DNA from: Arbacia lixula
Taxonomy: Eukaryota; Echinodermata; Echinoidea; Arbacioida; Arbaciidae
Length of the DNA stretch: 64,000 nucleotides
Assembly: GCA_963669155.1 (NCBI GenBank)
Contig: OZ022587.1
Coordinates: 18,676,694-18,740,693, forward strand
Direction: 5' to 3'
Shown here: piece by piece, positions 53,776 through 64,000 of the stretch
Position numbering within the stretch: position 1 is the first letter of the stretch
How the letters are laid out: the number at the start of each line of letters is the position of its first letter
Translations under genes and position numbers: made by a program
Notes under the pieces: generated by a model
What the model was told of the DNA's origin: nothing
Seen by the model: only the letters and a program-made list of their open reading frames with translations
The model's database searches: none

Positions 53776-55375
53776 TTTGGACTAATTCGGACATCTATCA
53801 GATAATTCATTCAAAACTTCATGTTTAAAGGGAATCAGACCCGGCGCTCAAGAGGGCGTTATTCCATGTAAGCGCATGAGCGGACAGTACGTGTTGTCCA
53901 ATGACGGCAATGTTATTCGATAATTTCACCGGTTACGCAAATGCCATGTTCCGAATGCCCGAAGAATGTCGATTCTCAATCTAGGTATGCCGAAATACAG
54001 TTCGGCTCATGATTCGGCGGCTGTTCCCTGCTGGCTCCGCCCACTTGCATACGGTACTTCCAGCTAGCACTCACGTACGTAGACTAGTACTAGTAGTAGT
54101 ACTCGTATGTGCTTGCATGCGTATGTAGCTAGCTGGCTGTGCATTGTGCATGCACGATAATGCAATCTGCGTGCATGCGGCGATCTATTTTTCGATTGAC
54201 AGCGTTACTCGTCAAACTTCGGAACTAAGATGGCGATGATTGTGACGTCATCCAACAGCACCCTCTTGAGCTCCGGGTCGAAATTCCTTTAAGTTTGGGC
54301 TTTGAGTTGCGATTTTTTTAAAATTTATTTTTAAAAGTGTCAACAGTTTCATTTTAAAACCTAGTATTTACTGTAGCTGGATTCAATAAAATGTGAAGTT
54401 AATTGCAAAATATCAAAATGAAGAATCACAAGCTATTAAATTATGTATCGTCTCAACCACGCTCAGTTGCTGCTTCAAACGCAAATATCATAAATAGTCA
54501 ACAATGATACATGCCGTCTGCCTACTGATCATCATGTACACAACCTTGATAAGGTTGATTCGCTCTGATTGTGATAATCAAAATACAGCCGTTAAGTGAC
54601 AGGTTATGTATATACGACATTTAAAGGGAACACACTGTACAGGGAAGACAAAAGAAAACCTTCAAAAGGTGATCGTGACCAGTCTTCGTGCCTATGGTCT
54701 TATATTCATGTTATGACCATTTTACAAACTTGCTGAAAATTATTTGCCCTCAAATGATCCACATTTGGAGTAATTAGTGTTTAAATCACAAATCATCAGA
54801 ATGTTCGGCCCAAACATTTTGAGGATTTTGAGGATGACTCCAAATGTGGTTCATTTGAGGGTAAATCACTTTCAGCAAATTTCTAAAATGGACCATACAT
54901 GATTTTCGGACCAGTGGCAGAAGATTGCTCACGATCACCTTTTGAAGGTTTTTTTTTTTGTCTTCCCTGTACAGTGTGTTGCCTTTGAATGTCATACATG
55001 CATACCCTTTCACTTAACGGCTGTATTTTAATTATCACAATCAGAGCGAATCAACCATATCAAGGTTGTGTATATGATGGTCGGTAAGCAAACGGCATGT
55101 ATCATTGTTGACTATTTATGATATTTGCGTTTGAAGCAGCAACTGAGCGTGGTTGAGACGGTACATAATTTCATAGTTTGTGATTCTTCATTTTGATATT
55201 TTGCAATTAGCTTCACACTTCATTGAAACCAGCTACAGTAAATACTAGGTTTTGAAATGAAACTATTGACACTTTTAAAAATAAATTTTAAAAAAGTTGC
55301 AACTTAAAGCCTAAACTTACACAAAGTTTTGAATGAATTATTTGATAGATGTCCAAATTAGTCCAAAATAAAGAG
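53776..55375. mobile_element. Large palindromic element, about 1.1 kb after removing an insertion
   Basis: Left arm 54289-54777 and right arm 54831-55325 are inverted copies with high similarity (for example GCGTTTGAAGCAGCAACTGA at 55128 against TCAGTTGCTGCTTCAAACGC at 54463), with a loop of about 54 bp. The outer left part (53776-53826, GGACTAATTCGGACATCTAT) is mirrored by 55327-55375 but is separated from the rest of the arm by a TTAA-flanked insertion. No coding capacity. It is probably a foldback-type or MITE-like element. Confidence 0.88.
53825..54292. mobile_element. TTAA-flanked TIR element inserted in the palindrome
   Basis: TTAA (53825-53828), then AGGGAATCAGACCCGGCGCT; the right end, inverted, is AGGAATTTCGACCCGGAGCT, followed by TTAA (54289-54292). 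Deleting 53829-54288 and one TTAA restores the inverted match of the surrounding palindrome. It is 460 bp and more CpG-rich than its host, with GCTAGC and TAGTAC repeats inside. No transposase. Confidence 0.88.
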
Positions 55376-55579
55376 TATTCCAAAAATATTACAAAGATAA
55401 TACTCCACAAAAAGTCATGGAACTTCCTTCTGAGATGTTTGAAATCATTCAACTCAACAAGTAAATTTCAACTTGATTCAGTTTTAATTACTCTTTTCTA
55501 AAATTATTTTTCTAAAGTGACACTTGTTTTCGTTTATACCCAGTATAATGTTATTTGCGTTTGAAGCAACAACTGAGCG

Positions 55580-55925
55580 TTAAAGATAGTCCGTTCCTTT
55601 CGCAGATCTAATTCTGAAAATTCCCTGACTTTGTCATCATTTGAGAATGGCTATATAACCTTTCCGTGGGATCGACAAAGCGTAATATTCGGTTTTGAGA
55701 AATAATCTTCCGGTAATTGATCGAGCTTTCTTTTTTTCGTACCACGAAAATAGTCAAATATAAGTGAAAACTGGTTACATTCTCATTTATTCTACGGGAG
55801 TGATAGTACCTCTGACCTTAAAATTTCACAGTTGGTATTCCAAGGATACGTGCTAATTTACATGATATATGTGCAAACTTTCATGAAGTTTGCAGATGTT
55901 TGTACAAGGGACGGGCCATTTTTAA
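55580..55925. mobile_element. MITE, family 3 copy 3 (full length)
   Basis: TTAAAGATAGTCCGTTCCTT at one end and GGGACGGGCCATTTTTAA at the other, with the interior CCCTGACTTTGTCATCATTT and GTACCTCTGACCTTAAAATT. It directly follows a short copy of the palindrome sequence (GCGTTTGAAGCAACAACTGA, 55557). Confidence 0.82.
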
Positions 55926-56210
55926 TGAAACGGTACACATCATTTTGTTCGTCATTCTTCGCTCTAATATTATGGAACTAACGTCACACTCGACTAGCTC
56001 CATTACATATCCTTTATGTCTTCTTGCAATGCTTTATTAGTTTTGCTATATCTGAAATACACAAACACCACTCCTTGTGCACTCTATTGTGCACTCTAGT
56101 GTGTGAAAGTATTTGTATTTTATTGAAATTTATTTCAAAAGCAGTAGTACATTGCTTATAGACCTCAAAAGTTTAACTAAATACAACGGTTTATACACCA
56201 AAAAAGCCCC

Positions 56211-56247
<37 letters not shown>

Positions 56248-57698
56248 ATATCTGCATAATATCTTGGGTGTTAAACTAGGTGTTGATATTTTAAGAAAAT
56301 AATCAAAAATACCTTACAAATGAAGCTAAAATTTCCACATCATAGAGTGAACGGATGTCAATGCTTTAGAAGCAAGTTTCTTAAAAATTCAACAATTATT
56401 GAAATATATACTGGGAACATTCAATGAGATTTTCACATTGTTGTGTTTATAATCAGTTATATGATAAACACCCATTTTTGTGTCCAAATTAGTCAAAAAG
56501 CACAAATATTCCAAGGATTATTACAAAAATAATAGTTGCTAGAGTGTCACGGCACCTCCCAAAAGAATTAATCAAATTATAACTTTTAAATAATTTTCAA
56601 AAGCGTCTGACTGGAAATACATGTGACTGCATTTATATTCCACCATAGTAGATTAAAAATATGTTCTATTCATCATCATTATCATGGTGAAATGAGTATT
56701 ATGCATTATATCCCTTTTATGAATATTCATGAGTATTTTAGGAACGTGATTAGTCAATTGATGCTCGCAGAATACAAAATAATTTTACTTGAAACTAAAA
56801 TCTCTACCTCGGCTCCTATTATCTTTCGCTATTTTTGTCATTGGGAGTACTGCGCATGCTCTAGTTACTAATTTCTTCCTTGGCACTGCTGCGCATGCTC
56901 TCTACTTGGTAAAAAATGTTTTGATTGCCTGCGCACGACCCGCCGCGCACTGTGCATTATAATCATAAAAAATACATTTTTTCTTGTTCCTTTTTTGTTA
57001 TTGTTTTACAAAATGGATATAAAATAAATTTACCAAGCATTGAGTTCGAAAGTATATTGGAAATTTTCCATCTTCGGAGGGTCTGGCATAACTTACTATT
57101 AAAAAGAAAATAGTTCTTTGCCAGTCTCTCGTGAGATAGATAATTTCAACTATACAATCCCACAGCTTGGTATATTTGTATACTATATACATACATGCAA
57201 GATATGCACTTTCATTAAAAACACATTTCCAACATTCCATTTATGATTTTGCCCAATGTTTAGGAATAATGTTCGTTCCATGATTACGTAACCAAGGACA
57301 ATGATAGTCAAATATAAAGATGACTTGTCTCGCTGTCCAGTGATGTAACCATCCGGTACAGTAATAAAACAGTTTAATAATGAATTACCCTTAAAACTTG
57401 AATTGCAGAGGTTATCTCGAGTGGGGTTATATATTTTTTGCCTATCCAAAGGAAAAATAACTGTAGAATGACATTACTATTATTTCGTATGTCAAATATT
57501 AAAAGAAGTTATCATTAACAATTGGTGAGTCATCGGTGAGAGTTAGTGAACAGCGAGGTCCTGTCACAGCATACTGGGTTGGGATATATTCATAGGTCTG
57601 TATTTGACCACAATGATAGAGGTCAGAATCTTCGATGCCCCATCTGTCACGTTTGATCCGAAGCGACGATCACCCGCCCACAGTCTGTTCGGGGGAGC
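55926..57698. other. Flank of the MCT-like gene, no further gene seen
   Basis: AT-rich, with a CA microsatellite (56215-56245) and a weak copy of the 55340-55560 sequence at about 56480-56600. It may include the 3' UTR of the minus-strand MCT-like gene; no poly(A) site could be fixed. Confidence 0.45.
56215..56245. repeat. CA microsatellite
   Basis: About 15 CA dinucleotides without interruption. Confidence 0.95.
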
Positions 57699-57797
57699 AC
57701 TCGTTATTCCGAAGGTTCGAATACTCCGAAGGTTCGTTATTCCGAAGGTTCACTATTCCGAAGTTTCGTTATTCCGAAGGTTTGTTAGTCCGAAAGC
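57699..57797 (+). repeat. 16-bp minisatellite GTTCGTTATTCCGAAG
   Basis: About six tandem variants (GTTCGAATACTCCGAAG, GTTCGTTATTCCGAAG, GTTCACTATTCCGAAG, TTTCGTTATTCCGAAG, GTTTGTTAGTCCGAAA). It lies 36 bp downstream of the MCT stop codon, so it is in the likely 3' UTR. Loose single copies (GTTCGTTAGTCCGAAG near 57999, and inverted TTCGGAATAAC near 58312) lie in the adjoining intron. Confidence 0.88.
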
Positions 57798-57832
57798 AGA
57801 ATAAGGTTCATTATTATCTCCTTGGTTCGCCG

Positions 57833-57966
57833 CTAGTGTATCTGCCCAGCATCTCGACGCCAAGAGGTGATCAGTAGAATGAGCATATTTAATGTAAAAC
57901 AAAGGCTGAGTCCACCCAAGACGAAGAAGAGAACCGTGTAAGAGCCGGATACGTCATATACAAGAC
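57833..57966 (-). CDS. MCT-like terminal exon (helix 12 and stop)
   Basis: The acceptor CGTGTACAG ends at 57967. It completes a Gly codon and encodes LVYDVSGSYTVLFFVLGGLS, LCFTLNMLILLITSWRRD and AGQIH before TAG (57835-57833). G-x-x-x-D-x-[ST]-G-S-Y followed by a hydrophobic helix is the common SLC16 C-terminal pattern. It contains only 43 codons. Confidence 0.88.
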
Positions 57967-60900
57967 CTGTACACGGACAAAAACAGACAGGTACTGTTCG
58001 TTAGTCCGAAGAATCGTTAGCTATTCTGAACTCACATATTTCGTATACCCGGGGGCTCGTTAATCCCCTCCAAAATGTGACTTGTCAATCTGGAAAGGAC
58101 GTAAAGCTCGTTTGTAACAGTTAAAAGTTAATTAGGGATCGTTTATCTGAAATTAAAATTGGCGGCTACAGTAGGCCCTTCCCTTCCTGATTCCATATGT
58201 CCCAAATGGAACAAAATGTATCATTGCGCATCTACAGTTATTAAGCATTAAATAGGCGTAGAAATAAATTTCGGACTAACGAATCTTATTTGATTTTCGG
58301 AATGGCGTGCATTCGGAATAACTAGCTGCTACCCAAAAATACATTCCATTGCAATTGTTTTGTAGCACGATGCTCGAACCAGGGATGTGTTGGAAGGAGG
58401 GACAACTCAAGCATAATATATTTTAACATCTGTATGGATACTAAAGCGTGCTAATGAATGTCAAATGCATTCCACAATCACTGAAATGTTTTGAAGTCAT
58501 TTTTCTGCCGTCAACTTGGAAAGCAATATATTTAATTCCCCGTTTTGTTTATCGAAGCTGTGTTTCTTATCACATTTTTTTTTGTAATTTTCAAGAAAGT
58601 TAAGGGCAACACCACTAAAGATCCTGTATTCGTTTTTCTTCTAAATAATTGTCGAATGATGCACAAACGGAGATATAAGATAATATTCTTACTTAAATAA
58701 TTAATAAATTTCTTTAATTTCCAAAGATTTCCGGAAATGTCGGATTCAATCATTATCAAAATTATATATTTAGCGGTTTATTTTCATTACCAGAGTGTGC
58801 GTGAATTTACGTGCAGTTGAGATATTTTACTAAAAAAATGTTTATTTTTGTTCGCTGATATCTCTTTTCCACACAAAAGTATTGATGCAATCCAACAGGA
58901 GTGGACAAGCGAGATAAGGCTCTTCATTTTGTTTGTCCTCTCTGAGAAACCGTTGATAGGCAATCCTGTCATTATTATTAAAACAGGTGAAAAGCACATG
59001 CTGAGACCACATAATTTTTCGGCGGTGCCACGCATGAGCTCAAAGAAAGAATGTTGTTTCATATCCTTCCATAACATATCCCTGTTCAAACGAATCATTT
59101 TGAATATTACAATGTTATAAAATTGGTGTAAGCTTTCCACAATACATGAGAAGTTCAAAGCCAAACATTGCCATACATAAGTGTATCAACATTATACGTG
59201 AATCGTGAATCATTTGAATGAAATGCTGATATTTATAGACATGTTTACTACTGAGTGTATCAAAATATGGGAAAGTTTTGTTTTTATGAAGATAAAACAA
59301 CCAGTCTGCGATGACGAGGTAATTGCACAGTACTTAATTACTACTCATCGTAAACACTTGTCATGCAAGTGTGCTGTTTGATCAAAATGTGTACATTCAC
59401 CATTTTACGTTTACTTTGCCATTTGAAAAACTAAATAATAAAAACATGACAGTACCTATTTTATGCCAATGCTTATCTAATATAAAAATCTGTAATTTAT
59501 TTTATTTATTTATTAACGTTGTATTTCAACAGGGTAGCCCTTCCACTTAAAGAACTGATCTACCAAGGGGGCCTGCATACAATAAAAACAATATAATGCA
59601 CATTTATAACACAACAAAAAATAAAATAAATATAAGGGAACATGAACGAATACATGAACTTGTTCATAAAACAATGTCAGAGATATCTATCAACTACTTT
59701 CATAAAAAAACACACATTTGCTCAGAGTGGAAACTTAGATGCGATCAGTAAATGATAACATTTCACATTGCTTTTTAAAAGAATTAAATGATGTGGTTTT
59801 TCTAATGCAAAGTGGGAGATTGTTCCAGATTTTTGAACCAATATATTGAAAAGACCTTTTCATATAATCTTTGTTTGGCTTGATAGACATATAATGAATC
59901 ATCTATAGCATATCTTGTGAATATATGCGGAGTTCTAAACATTGCAATACCCTTCAAATATTGAGTTGAAAGTCCATTTATAACTTTAAACATATACAAA
60001 CAAAATTGATAATTAACTCTTTGTAAAACAGATTGCCAATTTAGCCGTTTCAACATTGTCAAGTCAGGTGTAAGAGAATCCGCATTCAGAATTAGGCGAG
60101 TATATCGATTTTTAAGACTCTGTACTTTCAAAATCAAAAACTTAGCTGAGGTTCCCCATATAATCAAACCAAATCAATGTGTGGAAGAAATAGACCATTA
60201 CATAGCAGAGTCAAAACTTGTTTCGGTAAATATTTCTTAATTTGTCTAATACACCCAATAGATTTAGCTAGTTTTGCACATACCGATTCAATGTGTTTAT
60301 CAAACTTGAGAGTGTTATTAAGTATGACCCCTAAATACCTCAATTCAATCACCTGTTCAGTAATATCCTCTTCGCGCTTATGCACAACTTGTTTATTGTG
60401 TACTTTTCTGTGTGTGCCAAACAACAAAACTTTGTAATGATGATTGATATCAGAACCTGACTTATCAATGACTCACAAGTCACATATCAATCTTATTTTT
60501 TGATGATTGAAGACGAGATATTCCAAAAAAAACACCAACTAATGTACATTGACGAAAATGACATTGATGGTAAGCCACCTTTTGCAAAAAATAACGTATT
60601 TAGGTGTTTAAGAAAGATTTTACACTTTTGAACAAATGTTAACAAAATGTTAAGATCTTAATCAAGCTCAAATAATACAACGTAAAGTCGAATGATGTCA
60701 ATTCGCTTAGGAGCAGGTTGATATTCAATCAATTAGTATTATTCTGATAATCCTTTGAATATTTCATAAAACTTTGACTTTTTGAGATATCGAGACAAAC
60801 ATGTGTGTGTATTAGATCGTCAATTCAGAACGCAATGCATATATTGGATCACACCTGTCAATCCACTAACAACTCCAATAACAGGTGTTCTTAAAAATGC

Positions 60901-62342
60901 ATGATGCTCCTGGCAGAAAAGACCCTGTGAGTTGATGTGTGTATTGCACAATCAGTTGTGTTCTGAACCAATTATTTGATACACACAATATGATTGGTCC
61001 TGGCATGTCAACAAGTGAAAATCGAATTACAATTTCAAAGGAGTACCACAAAAATATCAATTGCTGAAATGTCACAGAAACCTGCATCAACAAAAATCAA
61101 CATCATTTGACTTCATGATGATCAAATTTGAGCTTCATTTGGTTTGTAAATCTTCAAAAGTGTTAACTATTTTTGTTAACCCTTTGTCTATTTCACACCT
61201 ACCTGACATGGCACCTCCGAGCTGTATCCCGAGACCCGTCAACACAAAGGAAACACTTGCAGCCGCGGGGAAATTCTCATCATTTGCAATCGCTTTTGCC
61301 GGCAAGGCTATGGTCAGGGCATCGGATGCAAACAGCGCCACCGCCTGTAAGCAGGCAGTTACACTGAGAAACCAGTAGGTCGAGCTGAGCGGGTCAATGA
61401 AGAATATGACAGCCGAGATGGTGAAGATCCACATGTACACAACGAAGACGTTCGCCTTGAGGTGCTCTAAGGTCAGGGCGATGAATCGTCCCAGGATGCC
61501 ACTGACGCCGGCCATGGTGGAGAGGAAGACAGCGCGAGAGGAAGGGATGCCCAGCCACTCCGCGTGAGGCACCAGGAACAGGAACCAGGCGTAGAGGACG
61601 TAGTTGCCTAAGAAGATTCCAGGACACGAGAGTGCGAACATAGGCTCCTTGATCACCACCAGGGACTTAAGAAACCTGATTAAGAACGACCCCTGGTATG
61701 GGCTGCTCTCGTGTGTTGCTTGTATATTCCCCATGTCTTCAGGCGCTTTGGTGTCCACTCCTAATAGCCAAACCGATTCCCGTGATTCCGTTAGGTCGGA
61801 ACGAGCTTCGTGCCCTTCCGATTCTGTCAAAATCTCCTCAGAGGCTAATACTTGCAGTAAGTCTTCATGGGTTTTAGAATCCATTTTCCTATTAATTTCT
61901 GGTGTAGTCTTCCTCTTGGCTTTATCACCCCCGTGATTCTTACCCGCTTCTAACAGTTTCATTGATTCGTCCTGCCCCTGCTTTCTCTTTAACCCATTCC
62001 GCCTTGCTCCTCCTTTCCTAGTGGCTTTCCGAGTGGCTTTCCTAGGTGTCCTGCAGTCTTCGGCATCATGATTGCTAGATCGCCGAGCATGTCGACCTTC
62101 AAATGACGCGCGGGATCGAAGCGCTGCACCAAAGGGCAATGTATGCAGCGAGATTGCGCCCATGATGAGGAAGGCACCATGCAGTCCGTAATTCTCCAGT
62201 GACCGTTCTATGAGAAATGGTAGAAGGAAAGCGCCTCCTATTGACCCGAAGCTGGCGATGACGCACCAGAAGTAAAATGCCTCACCGAAAAATTCCTTCA
62301 TGGATAGAACCATGGTAAAGTAGGTAAAGGACATGCCCAGTC
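57833..62342 (-). CDS. SLC16/monocarboxylate-transporter-like MFS protein, 3' part
   Basis: Two minus-strand exons (62342-61203 and 57966-57833) join in phase to give 422 residues ending at TAG; the 5' exons with helices 1-3 are outside the window. The sequence starts at about helix 4 (GLGMSFTYFTMVLSMKEFF), has paired helices 5-6, then a long charged loop (about 150 residues, many Lys, Arg, Glu), then helices 7-12. The long cytoplasmic loop between helices 6 and 7 and the final GLVYDVSGSYTVLFFVLGG are typical of SLC16 proteins, which move small carboxylates or related solutes across membranes. Substrate and exact member cannot be told. The TM4-5 region departs from the usual YFxxRRxLA motif, so a divergent invertebrate member is likely. 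Confidence 0.85.
57967..61202 (-). other. Intron of the MCT-like gene
   Basis: Contains inverted and single relatives of the 57.7 kb minisatellite (57990-58330) and a same-strand truncated LINE (59497-60450). The remainder is AT-rich with no recognised feature. Confidence 0.65.
59497..60450 (-). mobile_element. 5'-truncated non-LTR retrotransposon (LINE), reverse transcriptase C-terminal part
   Basis: A minus-strand frame (60427-60164) reads LRYLGVILNNTLKFDKHIES and CIRQIKKYLPKQVLTLLCNG, ending PHIDLV and a stop. A shifted frame (60167-59802) continues IIWGTSAKFLILKVQSLKNR and RLILNADSLTPDLTMLKRLN. YLGVxLD..L.F..HI and IIWG..........Q.R..R.I. are hallmarks of the end of CR1/Jockey-like RT. 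A frameshift at about 60165 and the missing 5' part make it inactive. The 3' end is an AATAAATAAATAAA tail near 59500. Confidence 0.88.
61203..62342 (-). CDS. MCT-like penultimate exon (helices 4-11)
   Basis: The acceptor TTTTCTACAG ends at 62343 and the donor TCAG|GTAGGT starts at 61202. The exon enters with two bases of a split codon, carries 379 whole codons and leaves in phase 1. It shows hydrophobic segments at FYFWCVIASFGSIGGAFLLP, HGAFLIMGAISLHTLPFGAA, the charged loop, then FALSCPGIFLGNYVLYAWFL, GVSGILGRFIALTLEHLKAN, WIFTISAVIFFIDPL and SVTACLQAVALFASDAL. The open frame continues a few codons past the donor, but those do not resemble the family. Confidence 0.88.
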
Positions 62343-62977
62343 CTGTAGAAAACACGCACATTGAAAACATAAACAGTTATGACTGATATCCACGAAACGT
62401 AAATAAATTGCCGATATCACAATATAAAGAGGCATCGTGTTGCTCCCCAAACACGGACAAGTCCCGATCCACACGACAAAGATTTAATATGACAAATCTA
62501 TTTCAAAGTTGTCCTTGCCTCACAAGATATTATAACCTTTTAGATGTTATCATTTGCAATTCTTTACATCCGTGACTATAATTCTCTCACCAAATTTGTC
62601 CTTGTCTCTTTAAAATTATTGCAAGCAATGTGCATTTGTGAGTTCCCAATATGACACTCCAGAATTTTATGTCTGAGTACTTTAAGTGGTACCGTTGTGT
62701 GTGACAAAAACAATACACTCAAAAACCTATCAAAGAATTCATCCTCTGGCACCAGACAAAATACTGCTCTACCGTGTGTATCAAATAAAAAAAACACACA
62801 TAATTGAATATACAAAATTCAACCACTCGCAAAATTAGAAGGTGATGAATTCGGTTGTCGGAAAAAAAAGAATGTCAAAGATGCCGACAATTTATTCTTT
62901 AGGTCATTGGATAACCTGAACATTAGGCAACCAGTAGCTGAGACATTTCTTTTCTTTGTCAACAAATGCATTTGAGT

Positions 62978-63032
62978 AATGAATATTGAATTGAATATTG
63001 AATTAAATATTCAATTGAATATTCAATATTCA
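62978..63032. repeat. ATTGAATATTCAAT-type short repeat
   Basis: Alternating AATATTGAATTG and TTGAATATTCAA units, a self-complementary simple repeat. The small Asn/Ile/Leu-rich frame across it is an artefact. Confidence 0.9.
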
Positions 63033-63225
63033 ACCTCTTGCAAAATTGGAAGGCTACTTCCTGCGCAACCTATTTTGCATACCCTTTACAAAAGTGAGCA
63101 GTGCTCATTCAAGCGAGAATCATTTTTTGAACGTTCTGGTGTTAGATCAAAGTTGAGACCATAAGCTATCCACACATGTAAATCATTCTCCCCAGAATCA
63201 AATATGGTTTTTATTCGGCAGCTAT

Positions 63226-63732
63226 TTAAAGGTCCCCTGTCATCAAAATGTATGTCGACTTATGTTAATGAAACATAATATGTACATAACAAAATCACTA
63301 ACTGTTCAATGGAAATATGTGTCCTATATTTTAAAATAATTTTTCTTTATATTTTCTCAGAACTGATAAGCCCCGCCTCCAAAATATCCTCCAACTCAAG
63401 ATTCCCCCTGTGACATCATCAAAGGTTAGCAGGATAATAAACAGAATTCATGCACAAATTAAACATTGCAATGATTACCTCCACCTGCCCACAAGAGCAT
63501 CACATGTCTTCACACAATACCATCTAACAACCTTTCATGTGGGAATAATCGTTTCCTTATGTCAGAAATGTGCTAGCTATGTGAAGCTATTACAAGCACT
63601 TGCAGCTAGTCATTGCAATGTTTAGTTTGTGCATAAGTTATGTCCATTATCCTGCTAATTTATACCTTTGATGATGTCACAGGGTGAATCTTGAGTTGGA
63701 GGATATTTTTAATTTTGTCACTAACAGGGGGT
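63226..63732. mobile_element. Palindromic MITE-like element
   Basis: Inner arms 63381-63480 (AATATCCTCCAACTCAAGAT, CCTGTGACATCATCAAAGGT) and 63600-63710 (ACCTTTGATGATGTCACAGG, ATCTTGAGTTGGAGGATATT) are inverted copies. The outer parts (AAAGGTCCCCTGTCA and TAACAGGGGGTGAC) look like decayed terminal repeats. Non-coding. Confidence 0.8.
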
Positions 63733-64000
63733 GACTAGGTCCTTGTTATGTAGGTAATAAGGACAAGCGAATGTAAAATTTGATACTTTTTGAGATGGAA
63801 ATACTAGCTATCTGAAAGGAAAATACCTGAAAGTAACGTTTCGTGCAATTTTTGAATGGAATATGATGCGGAACATTGTGAAAATGAGACTTTTATACTG
63901 CAACTTGATATCACGTTTAGAGCCTTTTTGCCATATTGTAACAATATTCCTCGATTGAATCTCTATAGATGCATCGTAGGTATTACATGTCACAATTGCA

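Larger units (their letters stand above)
62343..64000 (-). other. Upstream intron of the MCT-like gene, to the window edge
   Basis: Contains a short TTGAATA-type palindromic repeat (62978-63032) and a palindromic MITE-like element (63226-63732). No exon with the N-terminal SLC16 motif (D/E-G-G-W-G-W) was found, so the first exon(s) must lie beyond 64000. Confidence 0.6.

Noticed and set aside
59802-60427. Active retrotransposon reverse transcriptase
   Set aside because: Only the C-terminal part is present and it is frameshifted, so it is a dead fragment.
61135-61202. C-terminal extension of the long MCT exon (RCEIDKGLTKIVNTF...)
   Set aside because: It follows a consensus donor (CAG|GTAGGT) and does not resemble the family, while a phase-matched last exon exists at 57966.
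61061-61936. Plus-strand frames opposite the MCT-like exon
   Set aside because: They are antisense shadows of a well supported coding exon.

Overview
The window is eukaryotic (metazoan) nuclear DNA. It is AT-rich, with small phase-matched exons bounded by GT..AG introns of 0.4 to 8 kb and many short inverted-repeat transposons. It probably comes from a marine invertebrate deuterostome such as an echinoderm. That placement is inference from the repeat landscape and the ABCG sequence; nothing in the window proves the species.

Two protein-coding genes can be supported. On the plus strand, twelve exons between 5292 and 40655 encode an ABCG1/ABCG4-type half transporter. All junction phases agree, and the coding length from the ATG at 5360 is 1944 nt (647 residues). 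The protein has a complete ATP-binding cassette and six predicted membrane helices. On the minus strand, two exons (62342-61203 and 57966-57833) encode the middle and C-terminal end of an SLC16/monocarboxylate-transporter-like MFS protein; its 5' exons lie beyond the right edge. The last MCT exon is short and was found by splice phase and motif. The two genes are convergent, with about 17 kb of repeat-rich DNA between their stop codons.

The most striking feature is in the ABCG gene. The intron before the exon at 38537 is mostly a tandem array of exactly 74 units (32693-38536). Each unit copies the 3' splice site plus the first ~34 nt of that exon, and the true acceptor is the final boundary. 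Every unit has an intact AG and an in-frame stop within 7-12 codons. Smaller, older-looking versions of the same thing occur elsewhere in the gene: donor-side copies after the exons at 20848 and 29894, acceptor-side copies before the exon at 24271, and a fragment of the exon at 12522 in its downstream intron. Tandem duplication anchored on splice junctions therefore seems to be a recurring way these introns grew.

The rest is dominated by mobile DNA. There are at least six multi-copy MITE-like families, two elements flanked by TTAA, a 1 kb palindrome broken by one of them, a 2.5 kb TIR element containing a 157-bp tandem array that is itself split by a hAT-like element with an 8-bp target duplication, a tRNA-derived SINE, a 5'-truncated LINE reverse transcriptase fragment, and long GA/CT microsatellites. 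No RNA genes, CRISPR arrays or bacterial-type signals were found.
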